Of a DNA stretch of 64,000 nucleotides, positions 1 to 12,501 are shown piece after piece. The DNA lies in NCBI GenBank assembly GCA_033439265.1, contig JAVTVX010000002.1:2552001-2616000 (forward strand). Direction: 5' to 3'. Every line of letters starts with the position of its first letter. The first letter of the stretch is position 1. Below the pieces are notes generated by a model, which was given only the letters and a program-made list of their open reading frames with translations, was not told the origin of the DNA and did not search any database. The DNA comes from Dillenia suffruticosa. Taxonomy: Eukaryota; Streptophyta; Magnoliopsida; Dilleniales; Dilleniaceae. A program made the position numbers and the translations under genes.

Positions 1-3000
1 CTCTCTCTCTCTCTCCCCCCCCCCCTTGCTTGGCAAAGGCGTCTTTTTAAGTTTCATCCTCCAGATTTCAAGTTAGGGATGTCCGAATCAACACATTTGG
101 CCATACAAATAATATAATACTTATCCTTTGCAAATTCCAATAAGTAGCTTTCCCCCCTTCGTTCATGCCTTCGTTTTTATACGCCAACAAAATTAGATGA
201 CGGATACAATCCCACAATTAGAGGTGTATTCGATTGTGTCAATCTCAAATACCCCTATATTTAAAATTGAACTCGAAATTAAACTCAACGAATAGTAATA
301 ATATAATTTGAATTTGACTCATTTATAATTTAATGAATTCGAGATCGACTCAAAAACTCGATTTTTTATTAATTTTATAAAAGTTTCAAAATTCTTTTCA
401 ATTTCTAAAATAATAATTGAAATTTGAACTTGATCATAAATATTATAGAATATATTAATATATTTAAATTTAATTTAATTTTTTATATTATAATAATATA
501 TAAATATATATATAATATATATAAATATATGTTAATCGATAAGTTTTTAAATCTAAAATTTTATTATTTGAAAGGCGTCCATCACCCATTGTTCATCACA
601 TGCACAAACAACTAGGAAAATTCCAAAAAAAAAAAAAAGCATTCTCTAAATTTCATATCCATGTAACAGGTGGGTGATTCATAAGTATTATTTTTTTAAT
701 TTTTTATAATACTTTTAAATAATAAAAATATTGTTTGGCATCAAGAAAAATCAAAGAAATAAAATAAGGGTACAAATACCTTTCTATTTTTGAAAGACTA
801 CCAGACTTTCAATTTTAGAAAATGATCTGAATCACATATTTAATTTTACCATTTTCCTAAAAATTATTCTCATGTGTGATAGTCCTTATAGTGCTATCTT
901 TTTCCCAAAAAAATAAAAATAAAAATTACACAATAACCACATATAACTCTTCTATTTCCATATTTTTCAGTCGGGTAATAATATATATACCAAATAATTC
1001 GTGGGTCAAATTTAACTTAGCAATGAAAAATCAGAAATTTTTAAATTTTAAATAATTTTAAAATGATTAAATTAATTTAAATCAAATAAAAAAATGGAAA
1101 CATATTAAATTAGACTACTTGATCCATAACCCATTTATCCCATATAACATTCCTCTTTTCTATCCGATTCACCTGTCAAATTTTTTTTCTACTAATTGTT
1201 TTTATCAGATTCATATAATTTTCTTTAGGAGAATCGCATACATCACTCTCACCCGAAAAAAAAAAAAAAAAAGAATTGCATGCATCACATCAATCATTGT
1301 TAACAAAGAAATCTAGTCTGGAGTGGTTAACCCACTTCGTCTCACGGTAACAAATAATTGCTCTAATAAAATAAAATATTAAAATTTTTAATTAAATTTT
1401 AAATTTAAAATTAGAAAAAATTAAATCGAGAAAGCTATCCCTAAATAAAAACCCGTAAACGTTAAAACTGAATTAATCAAAATATAATTCTATATACCGA
1501 TAATAAATCTAAAAAGTAAATATGTTAATTAATCAAAATTATCTATTCAAACCCAATGAATAATTTTATGTGCGAAACAAGATATTTAACACAAATTAAT
1601 TATTAATAATATCAAATATTGTCTCGAATTTATAATATTCAATTTACTAGGCAGACTAAATATTTTTCTCCTCAGTCAAAGTACAAAAACCAAAGGTGGA
1701 TTTGGAAAATGACATTTCTAAGTAATGCCTGTGGAGGGAGGGGAAAAAAACATTGGAATAATAGATGGGGCCTCTTGATAATGAGTAGAGGTCCTCTGCT
1801 GTCATATTTTCCCCTATTCGATGTCTTTTATGATATATTGACCGATATAAACTCATAATAAATTAGATCCATCATCTGTGAATATATTCATTAAAAAAAG
1901 ATAAGTATATATATGTTAGATTATGTTTATTTATATTTATATAATTTTGTAATTATCCTTTAGAGGATACCATATATTCCTGTCAAATCCAGTAATCGCA
2001 TGCTATTATTTTTTATATTTTTTTGTTCTTATTGTTAATATTCAAAATTATAATCTGATTAATTTTGTTTGAGTATTTACGTGAGATCTATTTAAGAAAC
2101 GATTCTCTTAGTATAGTTTTTTTTATTCTTAAGTTTTAAATTCCAGATTTGGTTAAGAGATCTAACATTTCATCCCACTAGATCGATTATCTATTAATAT
2201 TAATCACATGCTATTATGGAAAAGAAGATGAAAGGACAGATAAACAAAAGAATCGGGAAAAATATGTATTATTCTCGTTTCATAGGTTAAGGTAAAACTA
2301 TATTCATGGTGTGATTTGTAACATAAATTATGATGTAAGAATAAATATAATAATTACAAGATTATTTGATACACGAATGTTTCAATTTAAGAAAATCATA
2401 CGTTTGATTCCCAATCTCACGATATTTAAATTATGAATTAAGTATTATGCGATTTGATCTTAATTTTGGAGTTTTTAACAATTTGATGGAGGTTGAAATT
2501 TTTTTTATCATAAGCATAATTAAAAAAATAATAATTTATAATGGGTAGAGACCTTAATAATAAATTTTAGAAAATCCACCTTTTGTAAATGAAGTTCATA
2601 GTACTCTCCTCCTAGGCGTCTATTCAATTGGAACGAAAATTCCTCCCGAGCAAAACGACATGCCTGGCTGGGCGTATTCCTTTTATTTATTTTATTTTTT
2701 TATTTTTTTGAATTGGTTCGATTGGTGGACTGATCCACGTGGACAGCTTAAAAGTTTTCTCTTTATAATACAAAGAAAATAAATATTTTCTTCCAAATAT
2801 TCTATTTCGAGTTCATATTTATCACAATTTTCTATTTAAAATGTTTTTTTCTTTTGTATTCATTAACTATGAAATTGTTTCTATATAAAACTAGTGCATA
2901 AAAATAACAAATTTTCACAAAATGGCATTATTTTTACAGCTTTTTTTTTTCTTTTATTATTATTATTAATCTTCTTTTCCTCCCTAATTTTTTGGATCTC

Positions 3001-3520
3001 GGGAAGAAAGGCCGGAGAAAATGTTCATTGAAGTCCAAAAGGTCATTTTTTAGAGCTTGATTCTGCAAACCAAGTAGAAAGGTACGAGACAGAAGGATTA
3101 TAATTTTATAGAACAAATACTATTTATAATTATAATATTTAAAATTATACAAATTAATTAATTATTTCTTTTTAAACTGCTGGTGGTATGTCTATAATGG
3201 ACCTACCCATATGGGGATCATAAAATGTGGTACAATACATAATTTCATGAATCAAATCAATTTATACCTAATTAACTCTAAACTTATTTAAAATATAATA
3301 CGACAGATTAGATCAGTCCTTCAAAATTACAAACATACACTTACCAACCATATAACATAACCCAGAGCTGGTATAACATAATCAGGGGGCTGGTCTCTCT
3401 TTTTTTTTTTTTTTTTTTTTTTCCCTCGATGGATAGAGAAGTTCAAATTTAAAATATTTAAGGGTATTGTTTTTTATTATTTGAGGTTTCTAAATTCGAA
3501 TCGCCGCTCAGTAAAATGCC
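1..3520. other. AT-rich intergenic region, no gene recognised
   Basis: The window opens with a short CT run followed by a C run. The rest is AT-rich DNA with short homopolymers and no open frame that resembles a protein family. The short frames seen here are low-complexity. A poly-T run lies at about 3402-3422. I see no terminal repeats or coding domains of a transposon. Confidence 0.6.
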
Positions 3521-3526
3521 TTTCTT

Positions 3527-3533
3527 TATAAAA
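3527..3533 (+). promoter_or_regulatory. Candidate TATA box of the CRLK1-like gene
   Basis: A TATAAAA heptamer lies about 35 bp upstream of a pyrimidine-rich leader that runs into a spliced 5' UTR. The position fits a plant core promoter for the kinase gene. The transcription start is inferred, not seen. Confidence 0.4.
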
Positions 3534-3559
3534 ACAAATACATATAAGATATACAAAGA

Positions 3560-4403
3560 TAACATATATGGCAGGGATGTTACATGTCCCTCCCCCCCTC
3601 GGTACGGCAGTTTGTTGTTTTTGTTGCTTCATTCAAGTGAAACGGAAAGAATCTCTCTCTCTCTCTCTCTCTAAACTAATCTGCAATTTCTTTTTTCTTT
3701 TCTCTCGCAAGCCTCATCTTTCGATTCCTTTCTTTTTCTCTACTTCACTTCTTCACTTCTTCCGAATCTCTCCGAAAAAGAATTACGGGCAACAGTTTCT
3801 TCACCAGTACTCGTAACAGGTAGCTAAACAATTTTCAGTTTCAGATTCTTAACACGTACGTTTTTCCTTTGTGGTTTTTAATGTTTTTGCTGTTTGTGTT
3901 TTGATCTATTTTCTGTTCATCGAAGCTTGATCTGAGGATTTTATGTTTGAACCTCTCTCATTCTAGTTTGACTGTTGACCCATTTTCCCTTTCTCACTTG
4001 GGTTTTGTTTTGAATTTGATGTCGTTTAAATTACACAGTTTAGTATTCTTGTTTGATTTTTTCCTTTCCTTCGGTAATTTTTTGAGAGAATTAGTCCCAT
4101 TTAAATTGACTTTTTGAGGTCCAAAAAAAAAAAAAAACCCTTATTTTTTATCGCATTTTCGTTGAGGTTTTTGCTAAAATTTGATGTTGGAAATATCTTA
4201 AAATTAATAATGTCTTTTCTTAGTTTTCTGATAAAACTTTGATGATTGAAGTATATTGCTGTGTAAATGTTCTACTTGATTAGGATCATGTTAAAATCGA
4301 ATTTTACTTGAATTATTGAGCTAGGAATTGAGTAATGGAATGAAAAAAGTAATTATTGATGGAACACAAACGACCTTATTTTTGTTGATCATTGAATTTG
4401 CAG
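3560..4403 (+). other. Non-coding first exon and 5' UTR intron of the CRLK1-like gene
   Basis: The leader carries a CT repeat at 3653-3672. It appears to end at 3819, at the donor CAG|GTAGCT. The intron (3820-4403) is T-rich and ends with TTTGCAG. The second exon starts at 4404 and contains the start codon at 4508. Leader introns are common in plant receptor-kinase genes. The 5' end is approximate. Confidence 0.5.
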
Positions 4404-4439
4404 TTTCTTTCAGTCACTGCTTCGTTGGAAAATTTGAAG

Positions 4440-4480
4440 ATGTGTTGATGGGTTGGACTATAGAGTTGGATTGGCGATAG
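4440..4480 (+). promoter_or_regulatory. Two upstream ORFs joined by a TGATG overlap in the CRLK1-like leader
   Basis: ATG-TGT-TGA occupies 4440-4448. Its last A starts a second ATG at 4448 that reads ten codons to TAG at 4480, 27 bp before the main start. Both are in the predicted 5' UTR exon. Such uORFs can lower main-frame translation. Function here is inferred only. Confidence 0.5.
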
Positions 4481-4507
4481 GATTAGTATATAGGCATTGA
4501 GGAGGAG

Positions 4508-7500
4508 ATGCAAGCCCTGTCATCTGGTTTGATAATTGGGATTTCTATAGGGGTTGTGATTGGAGTGCTTTTGGCTATTTCGGGTCTCTTCTGTCTTAGG
4601 TACCACAGGAAGCGATCACAGATAGGAATCAGTAGCTCACGGAGGGCTGCTACACTTCCTATTCGTGCTAATGGTGATGGCTGTACGATATTGTCGGTCT
4701 CTACTCTTGGGCCGGATTCACCTAAAGCATCTGAGCGGGATCGCAATGGCATGTCCTTGTGGTTTGAAGGGTTTAGGAAGAGTAATGTGGTTTCAGCTTC
4801 TGGAATACCCGAGTATTCTTACAAGTATGCTTTTCTTATCATTTGTTGCTAATTCACCTTTTCTGTTAACTTTTGGTTCTTAACTTTGATTTTGTATGGA
4901 TTCTCTTAATGCTGCAACCGACGCATTTGCATGAGTTTTGTTTATGATGAAATTGTGCTGCTGCTGAAAAAGCTCTTTACAGAATTGTCGAAGAATGCCT
5001 CTTAGAAGACAGACCCCTGATTTATGCTTGGGCAAGCAATAGCAATTATTTAATACTTGCAGGAAATTTGACCATCTTTGCTGAAGGAGGTGATTTGGGT
5101 GCTTTAATTCCAGCTTAAATTGTTTTTCTGTCAAACCTGTTGCTCAAGTTTAGGGGTAGGGTATTTATTACTAGGGGTTGTTTAAATTAAGATCCCATGA
5201 AACCAAATACAAGGATAAGATCATGGGATTAGGTTAAGATTCTGCAAAGACATTAACTATGGTTACAGAATTGTACGATCATACTAATAGAACTGATATT
5301 TAAAATACTATGCTTAAAATTCAGCAACAAGTAGGGCTTTTAATTTCTTATTCCTTAATATTGCATCGTGCCTTAGAAGGATGAAAAATCAATGTTTTGG
5401 CGTTAAATCCTCATATTCTAGTTATAGCTTTTGCTTCTCAATATTAGAGCTCCGGAAATGAATAAATCTATGCAATTCAATAAGAGACTAATATTCATCT
5501 CATGAACGGTTTAAACAATGAACATCTCTGAATTTCATATAGATGATAAATATACCATTCTTAAGCATTAGATAAGTATTTGGCAAGTATTTAGCATCCA
5601 GAAATGGTTAATTATGGCACGTTGTATCTAACATGTGCCAAAACAGTGTTGGATATGATTAAGGATTACAATTTGAATAATTCTTGCCTCATGGTCATTC
5701 AAAATGGATTCACAACTAAAGCATTCATATGAAGATTGAATTCTCTTTAGCTAAGATAAACAATTACATTTTAGCTGCAGAATTTTAAATACCTTTTACT
5801 TTATCTGGTTCTCATAATCTAGCAGTTGTTGTCCTTATGTATAAGATCTAGAAATTATTTACAGTAGATTGGTTGGCAAGAAAATAACAGCATTTTGGAT
5901 AGTGAGAGGGGGAGATGAACAGCATTATTGTAGAGGACATTGTCCTCCATGAGGCTGAAAATTGAGAAAAGGATTTCACGATGGAGGAGGCCATATGCTG
6001 CGAGTGAGATTTCACCGTTTTATCGAAGTTACGATAAATGGTAAGGATTTGAATGAGTTTTTAGTGGAAAAGATCCTTTCTATATATAGAAACAGATGAC
6101 ATAATGGTCAACTCTGGGGGTGACAGTTAGCATTATCCTTTCAGTGTTTGTGTACAAGCATTGCTTGTCAATCTGGATGATCTGAAGTTGCAACTCTTCC
6201 CTTTTGGGATGCTATAACTAGTCATGATCAAATATGAAAAAGCTTCTGCCTATCTTTTATTTTGTTAATCACTATTTACTCCCTGGCTCTCTTTCTCTTT
6301 CTCTCTCTCACTCATGTCTATTAACTGGCTAATCAAAAGCTCCTATCTAATTGGAATGATATTCTTCCTTTAAGGTGAAAAAAAACATGTTATCTTTATG
6401 TCTTGAATTCAGCCTGTGGCCTGTTTTGTGAAAGCAGATTTCTGAATTGGAGATCTTTCATGGGCTGAGCAAGGTCGGGCCAAATAATGTGGATCATATA
6501 TGTATTGTATTCCCTTAGGGTTTTGGTAATCCTCCCATCTAGATTCTATGTTTATTTGGGGTTTGGGTGGATATAGAATTTGTGCATGGTGATTTTCCAT
6601 CATTTTTGGATCTCTTGCTGATCATAGTGGATTTTGCTCCTCCTCTTCCCATGTTTGTTGATTTCTGAGCCAAACCATGTATATTTTACTTTTCTTTGCT
6701 CTTTGTTGTTTGTGCTTGCCATTCTTATAACAATACATTGCTCTTGTCCCATCCTTTCTCAACATGACCTTGCCGCTACTCATGCAGGGATCTGCAGAAA
6801 GCAACTTATAACTTTACAACCTTAATTGGGCAAGGGGCATTTGGTCCTGTTTACAAAGCTCAGATAACAACTGGTGCGACAGTAGCAGTTAAGGTGCTCG
6901 CAACTGACTCTAAGCAAGGAGAAAAGGAGTTCCAAACAGAGGTATTAATGTGGTGAAATCATACAAACCTTCCAACTGATTCTAAGCAAGCCCTGATATC
7001 CTGCATTACACCGACTCAGTTAATACTTATTTTCTCCAGATAGCTTCTTCATTTCTTTTTTTTTTTTCATTATTTGTTTCCAGGTCATGTTATTGGGAAG
7101 ATTACATCATAGGAACCTTGTAAATTTAGTTGGATATTGTGCAGACAAGGGCCAGCACATGCTCATCTATGTCTACATGAGCAAAGGCAGTCTTGCATCC
7201 CGTCTGTACAGTAAGCTACCAAATCCCCCTCTGTAGCTATTCCTTTTAAGTAACATTTACTCTCAGGGGATATACTCCATGCACTATCTGATGTTCTTCT
7301 CTTCATGGAATGTTGAAATGAATTTCTGATGAGTGGCACATTCGAGTTTATGATTGGTAATCAACATATTTCTTAGTGTAGCATGAAATTAATTTTGAAG
7401 CATTTCCAGGTGAATCATATGTTTTTCTATGATTAATCACATGCTTCACTAACCACAATGATTGAAGAAACTGCAACAACAAAGAGAGTGGATTTGTTTC

Positions 7501-10337
7501 ATCAAAAAAAAAAAAAAAAACAGAGAGAGAGAGAGAGAGAGAGTTGATTTGTACTGTTCTAACCTATGACAATGTGCTTAGTTATGCTGCATAAATTTAT
7601 TGACAATAATGCCCCTAGTTTAATTGCATTGATAGGTGAAAAGCATGAACCGTTGAGCTGGGACCTGAGGGTTAATATAGCTCTAGATGTGGCGAGGGGA
7701 TTGGAGTATCTTCATGATGGGGTATGATTGATTTATCAGTTGAAGCACTTTGTCATGACTTTCTTTCCCTGTGATATTTTGGGGTGTTCCATGTTTGTAT
7801 GTTTGTGCTTATGATGCTATTTTTTTTTTCAGGCAGTTCCTCCTGTAGTGCATAGGGACATCAAATCTTCCAACATTTTGTTGGATCAATCCATGAAAGC
7901 AAGGGTATGGCTATACTCCATTATGTCTGTTTTTTCTCCAAGCTAGTGATCCCATCGAAATAAATTACTCTATGTTGCTGTATGTGCATTTTAGTGGTGT
8001 TAGAATGTTTTGGGAAACAAAGGTGGCATTTATGAGTCTTCTCAGCTTTTCAACATTTAAACGATGAGTTTTATATCCAACATTAGGATTATTGTGTTGT
8101 AAAACACTTGGGAGTTTGTGGTTTTGTGTCATGTTCATACTGCTTGTCACAGGTGGCTGATTTTGGGCTCTCAAGGGAAGAGATGGTGAGCAAACATGCA
8201 TCCGATATCCAAGGAACCTTTGGGTATCTTGATCCTGAGTATGTATCAACCAGGACATTCACTAAAAAAAGTGATGTTTACAGTTTCGGAGTACTGCTCT
8301 TTGAACTAATAGCGGGCAGGAATCCTCAACAGGGTCTCATGGACTATGTTGAACTAGTTAGTAATCTCTCTCCCTCTCCCTCTCTCTCTCTCTCATAACA
8401 TATGCATTTGCATCAAAAGTTTATGCAATCATATGACTCCATCATATGTGTTAAGAACTCGTTCAATACTTGTAGTAGAGAAAAAATAATAATTAATTGT
8501 TACATGTGATGTCTATTAATTTGTTTCAACAACCACATGGACATGTTTTACTAGAATTTCTTGTTTTGACATCATTAGATCCAATCCTTTGATGTCCTTC
8601 TGATTAGGAAAAGAATTGATTAACTACTCATTTTACTTGCCATTGGGAGCATCTTCAATTCTTTTCTTGTTATCAATTTTGTTTCTTTTTTCCTAAAGAT
8701 ATTCTACTACATGGGTCAAGGGAAAAATGAGTGGATTTGACTGAATTAAGTGAAAATTGTTACAGCCAACAGTGGTTTCCATTTGCTTAGTCAAATTCCA
8801 TCATTCCCAATCATTTATATGATTCAGACACGCAAATATGCCTTGCAATGCTAGTTTAGAGAGAGACAGGGAGGAAATCAAATTGGAAAAGTAGAAAAGA
8901 TGCAGACCAGTCCTTTGTTAATAGCTACAAATGAGGATCTCTGCTTGTTGCATATTTGGTGGCAGATGTGATTTTAAGTCAAGTGGCAGTGAGGGAGAAT
9001 GGAATTACTTGCATTGCTGGAGGTGGGGTAGTCCTTATGATAGTTATGGCAGTTGAAGTGGGGAGTGCCAATTATGGTGAAGGGTAAGAGGTGTGATTTG
9101 TTCAGCACAAAGCTAAATTTGAGAGGAGGAATTCACAAGTTTTATTACATAAAGTATGAACAAATCGCATAAAATAAGGGAATAGGATGCTTAAATAACC
9201 CTAGGCTAGAGAACGGAACAAGAAAAAAAAAATAAAACCCTAAACAAATCTTCTAAAACAGAAGACTAATCCTAAAACAACTCAAACTAAAATTTAAAAA
9301 ATAAATAAATAAATGTCCTACTACAACTTGTGCTAGGATTCTAGAAACTCTAGAGACCAAAAAAAAAGGAAAGAATTATGCAAACAATGAAAACTTAGAA
9401 AGAAAAATAATAGAAATTTGTTCAGAGCTCATTGTGCATTGCCATGACGGTTTTGCCACCGCATGGCAGTCCTTTTGACTGCCTCACGTCTGGGAGTATC
9501 TCCATAGTCATCACCATGGGGATGCTCATGGCAATGCTCCTTTCCTCATTCTGACAGTACTGCCATGGCCATGGCCATGGCAGTATGGTCCTAAGTCATT
9601 TTCCTTGCCTTGACTCCTTGTTTAACCTCCCCTTTAACCATAAATCCTGTCTCTAAACTTTCTTTTGAGCTCAAAAATTTGATTTTCAAAATTTGACCAT
9701 TTCTTGTTCTACATTGAAATCCCTATACTGCAGGTACAAATGCAGCATTAGTGGCACTAGTTTCATTTGGGTATGAGAATGACAGCACTGCCTGCTGTTA
9801 ATGGCTGAAATATATCTTTGAGAAAGAAAATGTAGAGTAAGATTGAAATTTTGTTCAATTTCAGAGTGATGTAAAGCTTGTGCTTTTTGCAATGTGATAT
9901 ATGTTGCTTCTGATATCAAGATTGTTTGCTGAAAGTGATTGATCGAGCACTTACATCTAGACCCTTTCCAAATTATCTTCAAGCCTTGTGCAGCTTATTT
10001 CTTTCCATCATGTGCTGAACTGATTCCTATGTCTGGTTCAATATAGGCAGCAATAAATACAGAAGGAAAAGCTGTGTGGGAGGAGATTGTAGACTCCCGT
10101 CTTGATGGAAAATTCAACATGGAAGAACTAAATATTGTGGCGGCACTTGCTTACAAATGTGTCAACCGTGCCCCCAAAAAACGTCCATCAATGAGAGCTA
10201 ATGTGCAAGTACTGTTACGGATCATCAAGATGAGGCACAACAAGAAGCATCACAAGGCATCCTTGTCTGGCATAGCAGATGAAGTTTCGGTTGACATGAA
10301 CCAGTCTGAAGCTCAGACCCTGACAGCTGATCATTGA
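4508..10337 (+). CDS. CRLK1: CRLK1-like calcium/calmodulin-regulated receptor-like kinase
   Basis: Seven coding exons: 4508-4824, 6788-6941, 7084-7210, 7636-7721, 7833-7904, 8153-8356 and 10047-10337. Joined they give 1251 nt, an open frame of 416 residues. All introns are GT-AG. The protein has almost no ectodomain: a membrane segment at about residues 7-28 is followed by a basic stretch and a Ser/Thr kinase domain. Visible kinase motifs are the glycine loop GQGAFG (120-125), the lysine of AVK (K141), HRDIKSSN (catalytic D237), DFG (D255) and [10 protein letters not shown] in the activation segment. Arabidopsis CRLK1/CRLK2 are about 440 residues; they bind Ca2+/calmodulin and act in cold signalling through MEKK1. 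The family call rests on layout and kinase sequence; CRLK1 versus CRLK2 is not certain. An A7 run in exon 6 is in frame, so homopolymers here read correctly. RPL24 follows on the same strand. Confidence 0.9.
6901..6990 (+). repeat. Partial duplication of exon sequence into the following intron
   Basis: The exon segment at 6901-6918, CAACTGACTCTAAGCAAG, recurs at 6973-6990 in the next intron with one mismatch (17 of 18). The donor lies between them at 6942. It looks like a short local duplication across an exon-intron boundary. Confidence 0.55.
7502..7543. repeat. A-run followed by GA microsatellite in a CRLK1-like intron
   Basis: A run of A is followed by about eleven GA units in the intron between exons 3 and 4. 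It is a simple sequence repeat with no coding role. Confidence 0.9.
8362..8395 (+). repeat. CT-rich microsatellite just inside CRLK1-like intron 6
   Basis: Interrupted CT units start within ten bases of the 5' splice site GTTAGT at 8357. The tract is pyrimidine-rich on the sense strand. Two other introns in this window show the same arrangement. Confidence 0.85.
9080..9650. mobile_element. Possible retroelement remnant in CRLK1-like intron 6
   Basis: Intron 6 (8357-10046, 1690 bp) is by far the longest intron of the kinase domain region. Its middle changes composition: an A-rich, repeat-like stretch (about 9100-9420) runs into a richer segment full of CATGG/CCATG words (9440-9600). The texture resembles non-coding ends of plant retroelements. 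I could not find terminal repeats, a target-site duplication or element protein motifs, so this is a weak call. Confidence 0.25.
9558..9585. repeat. Perfect 28-bp palindrome
   Basis: The first half is TACTGCCATGGCCA and the second half is its exact reverse complement. The core is a triple CCATGG array, so it can form a cruciform or a 14-bp-stem hairpin. It is inside the last CRLK1-like intron. Confidence 0.9.
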
Positions 10338-11686
10338 AGAGAGGAATCAATGGACAGCACACACACATATGAAGTATAGAAACCAGTTTTTTGCCACCGT
10401 CAATTTTGTTTTCCTAGCTTTTTTCTTTTTTTGATACATTTGCATCATCATTTGGCTGGTGGGGAGGTATAATTGAGCTACACGGAATCAACCGATCTTT
10501 AGAAAATTCTCACCAATGGTGTAACATAATTTCATTTTTTCCCTTTTTCCTTCTCTCCTGCCATTTCTTCTGTTTGCTTATTTTAATTTTTCTTTTGATT
10601 CATTAAATATCATGTACCCATTTTTGGTATATTATTAGTTTTGAAAGTAGAAGTGAAGAAAGAGTTAGCTTCCTTGTGCAAGATCTTGCTTCCTATGGTT
10701 TCTTTGTGCAGGCACTTTCCTGGGGGCCTTGGTTGAATATTTTGGTCTGCAAATGCCCGTGATAGCTCACGCTGGTGTCGTTTCACTGTGACCTTAATTA
10801 TGTTGTTGAGTGGAAGGACAAAAGTTCCCTAAGAGCTGACTTCCTTAAGCTTGTTGGGATTACATAAATTTGGGGATCGAGTACTTTCTTCCGTCCATTC
10901 CCCCCCCCCCCCAAAAAAAAGAGGAGGCAGTTTAAGAGAGGATTAAGAAAATGAGGAAATATATTAGTAATACTTTGCTACAATTCAATAGGTTTTGAAG
11001 ATCTATGGTAAGCTTCATGCTTCCATCCATTTTCTTAACTTCCATGTTCCGTTTAGATATTCATCAACCATGTTTGGTACAAAATACCTCAGCTCTTTAG
11101 GAAGAGAAGGAGATGGATAAAAGGGGGTGAATTTTTTTTTTTTTTTTTTTTTTGTTCAGGATAAAATGGGGTGATAACATTATGGTATGTCGGCTCTTTA
11201 AACTCCTTTAATCCTAAAATTTAAAAAGGATTAATCAAAATTTCAAACTTTCAAATAGTTAAATTAGTTGAATTAAAATTTAAATTATTATTAATAAATT
11301 GTGAAACTGAATTTAATTTGTATAGAGTTGGAGAACTTATAAAAGAGGGGAAAACTTATTTATAATTTCGTAAATAAATATCTTGAATAAAATTATTTCA
11401 TGAGAAATCTCAACAATAGTTGGAAAAATAGGTTAAAAAGGAGGAAAAAAAATAAAATAATAAAGAAAATAAAAAAAAATAATAATAATAATACAGAACA
11501 TGAAAAGGAGTCCATTGAAACGCCGTCGTTTTATACAACACCGGAAAGCCCGATCCGATCAGGTTTCTTCCAAGACTCGGGAGAAACGGCACAATCTCTG
11601 GAAAGTCTCCATTTTCATTTTGGGACCTTTCGATATCTCTGTCCTAAAATCTATAATCTCGAAGCAGCAGAATTACAATTGGAAAA
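10338..11686. other. Intergenic: CRLK1-like 3' UTR and RPL24 upstream region
   Basis: The first few hundred bases after the kinase stop are T-rich and probably hold the 3' UTR. A C run meets an A run at about 10901-10920 and a poly-T run lies near 11130-11153. The last 200 bases become richer towards the L24 leader. No gene is seen. Confidence 0.5.
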
Positions 11687-11796
11687 ATGGCAGCATGGCT
11701 GCTCTTCAGTGCTCAATGTCAGCGCTTTCTCTTTCCTCCAGCTCCTTCTTCGGCCAACGTCTCTTTCCCCCCGTCTCTCTTTCTTCTCCCCAGGTA

Positions 11797-11818
11797 CTCT
11801 CTCTCTCTCTCTCTCTCT
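11797..11818 (+). repeat. CT microsatellite at the start of RPL24 intron 1
   Basis: About eleven CT units begin three bases after the GTA of the donor at 11794. It is pyrimidine-rich on the sense strand. Confidence 0.9.
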
Positions 11819-12261
11819 ACTGAACTTTCGAATTTCTGTAGCTATTGGGTTTTGCAATTCGGGTTTGGGAGTCCATTTGTGAGTATTATGAGATGGCCCT
11901 TGCCTAATTTGGAGCAATTGGTCATTATTTAAGTTCAACCTCTGAAAACCCATTTGTGAGAATGTGATATAGCAGAGTGTTTTGTGTCCCAAATGGGATT
12001 TATGAAGTTGAGAGAGTGAAACTGCGCCCATTTCAGAGTCTTGGAAAAAAGCCCATGTAATGATATCTAACTTTCTGAGGAATCCACTACGAATTCTCAG
12101 CTTCTTCAAAACACTCGCATTTGCCCAAAATTATTGCACAAGTTTCTTTTCCATCTTTTGTGTCATATAGTACGATGAAGGTGTAAACCTGGGCATTTGG
12201 GCACCAATTGTGGCAAACTCCAACTTAACTTTGTGTTTTCTGCATCCAAGAATGTACTCCT

Positions 12262-12501
12262 GGAAACGAGTTAAGGGAGAGGTCATGCCTTACAAATTGG
12301 GAATTTAATCATTTGAACAGGCCTTTCCTTTCTTTCACAACTGACCTTCTCAACGGACAAAACCTCCAGATTGGGTAAGCACTTGAGAAACTCTAGAATC
12401 ACATTCCAACAACCACAGCCTTTGATATCCAATCTTAAATTGGTTAAGTTTCGGAACATCAGTGGATAATCAAGGGTACAAACGCAAGAGCCTGCATACA
12501 A
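12262..12501 (-). pseudogene. F-box/FBD-LRR gene fragment inside RPL24 intron 1
   Basis: On the minus strand, the frame at 12283-12501 contains FRNLTNLRLDIKG, then a CWNVILEFL-like stretch and LPNLEVLSVEK. This is the leucine-rich repeat pattern of plant F-box/FBD/LRR proteins (hxNLTxLxL...W..hL.hL..hPNLEhL). Only one or two repeat units survive. There is no F-box, no FBD domain and no flanking exon, so it is a captured or relic fragment and is not expected to make protein. It sits antisense in a 2.6-kb intron. Confidence 0.65.

Noticed and set aside
11400-11882. 160-codon plus-strand frame overlapping the L24 start
   Set aside because: It begins in A-rich spacer, crosses the transit-peptide exon in another frame and ends in CT repeats. 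It is a shadow frame.
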